Below, piece after piece: positions 63,452-64,000 of a stretch of 64,000 nucleotides of DNA. Under the pieces are notes generated by a model that was given only the letters and a program-made list of their open reading frames with translations, did no database searches and had not been told where the DNA came from. The stretch's first letter is position 1. The number at the start of each line of letters is the position of its first letter. A program made the position numbers and the translations under genes. Location: contig CAJIYK010000003.1 in NCBI GenBank assembly GCA_905181685.1, positions 102,419 through 166,418 of the forward strand, given 5' to 3'. Source of the stretch: Methylophilales bacterium BACL14 MAG-120910-bin43 (GTDB lineage: Bacteria > Pseudomonadota > Gammaproteobacteria > Burkholderiales > Methylophilaceae).

Positions 63452-64000
63452 TTACTGCCAATTATCACGTAGTGTCGTAGTTCGATTTAAAATAATATCT
63501 TCAGGTTTTGATAGGTCATCAGCAATAAAATAACCATGACGTTCAAATTGATATTGATCACCAGGTGAAATTGTCTTTAAATTTTCTTCAATTTTTATTT
63601 CTTTCGAAGTTAAGGAATTTGGATTTAGGTCGTCCAAGTAATTATTATTTTCACCAGGATGAGCTTCTTTAAATAATCTATCATACAAATTGACCTTTGC
63701 ATTGACTGCATATTTGCATGATAACCAATGAATATTACCTTTAACCTTAATCGCATCTGCACCAGGTGTCCCTGATTTAGTGTCAGGTAAATAATCACAA
63801 AATATTTTGGTTACATTACCATTTACATCTTTTTCAAAACCAGTACATTCAATCACAAAACCGTACCTGAGTCTTACTTGTGCTCCAGGTGATAATCTGA
63901 AGTATTTAGCAACTGGGACCTCCATAAAATCCTCTCTATCAATCCATAATTCTTTTGTAAGTTTGATAGTCCGCTTACCTAGGTCTTTATTTTTTGGATG
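63452..64000 (-). CDS. glnS: Glutamine--tRNA ligase, C-terminal 182 residues, cut by window edge
   Basis: Charges tRNA-Gln. Only the anticodon-binding beta-barrel region is in the window: TKELWIDREDFMEVPVAKYF, then LSPGAQVRLRYGFVIEC, IHWLSCKYAVNAKVNLYDRL and PGDQYQFERHGYFIADD, ending LRDNWQ at 63452. This is the typical GlnRS C-terminus. The frame is open to base 64000 and the catalytic domain lies to the right. It converges with tonB, with a 1-nt gap. Confidence 0.95.
   Translation of the reverse strand, partial: HPKNKDLGKRTIKLTKELWIDREDFMEVPVAKYFRLSPGAQVRLRYGFVIECTGFEKDVNGNVTKIFCDYLPDTKSGTPGADAIKVKGNIHWLSCKYAVNAKVNLYDRLFKEAHPGENNNYLDDLNPNSLTSKEIKIEENLKTISPGDQYQFERHGYFIADDLSKPEDIILNRTTTLRDNWQ

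Overview
The window is ordinary chromosomal core from a low-GC betaproteobacterium, most likely a small-genome Methylophilaceae methylotroph of the OM43 / 'Candidatus Methylopumilus' kind. I infer this from the AT-rich composition, the Entner-Doudoroff pair edd-eda, the order carA-carB-greA-DUF4149-yhbY-rlmE-ftsH-folP-glmM-pst, the fur/bamE divergence and the general look of the 16S gene. No phage, insertion sequence, integron, CRISPR array or toxin-antitoxin module is visible, and nearly every gene belongs to a known family.

Layout. 1-1.6 kb: dnaK (cut by the window edge) and grpE on the minus strand, each behind a heat-shock-type promoter. 1.7-4.9 kb: edd, eda and a HAD phosphatase. 4.9-9.4 kb (minus): ADP-heptose genes hldC/hldA/hldD, hemH, hrcA. 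9.5-12.5 kb: nadK, recN, then fur on the minus strand. 12.6-24.7 kb: bamE, dapB, carAB, greA, DUF4149, yhbY (minus), rlmE, ftsH, folP, glmM. 24.7-28.6 kb (minus): pstSCAB with a Pho box. 28.7-33.5 kb: prfB with its programmed frameshift, lysS, a beta-carbonic anhydrase and a Pho-box porin. 33.6-40.6 kb (minus): iscR, a second cysteine desulfurase, iscSUA, hscBA, fdx, then cysE. 40.7-44.6 kb: trmJ (minus), suhB, a 22-residue basic peptide, a SlyD-like FKBP (minus), nadB (minus). 44.6-48.2 kb: rpoE-rseA-rseB-mucD envelope-stress operon. 48.3-55 kb: lepA, lepB, rnc, era, recO, pdxJ, acpS, tcdA. 55-57 kb: htpG. 57-62.6 kb: an rRNA operon led by initiator tRNA (fMet-16S-Ile-Ala-23S-5S). 62.7-64 kb: tonB and the 3' end of glnS (minus).

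Regulation can be read directly in several places. Three sigma-32-like promoters with the same 14-nt spacer precede dnaK, grpE and htpG. Two Pho boxes precede pstS and the porin. A type-1 IscR site precedes iscR. A sigma-E-like promoter precedes rpoE. The rrn promoter has a GC-rich discriminator, and RNase III processing stems flank 16S and 23S.

Quality warning. Many indispensable genes (carB, ftsH, iscS, iscU, hscA, lepA, lepB, glmM and others) are broken by one-base shifts, often in short homopolymers, while their neighbours are intact and both halves stay conserved. I treat these as sequencing or assembly indels and annotate full-length genes spanning them; coordinates run from inferred start to inferred stop. 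I found no clearly undescribed system. The best leads are the Pho-controlled porin, the tandem cysteine desulfurases under IscR, and initiator tRNA placed inside the rRNA operon.
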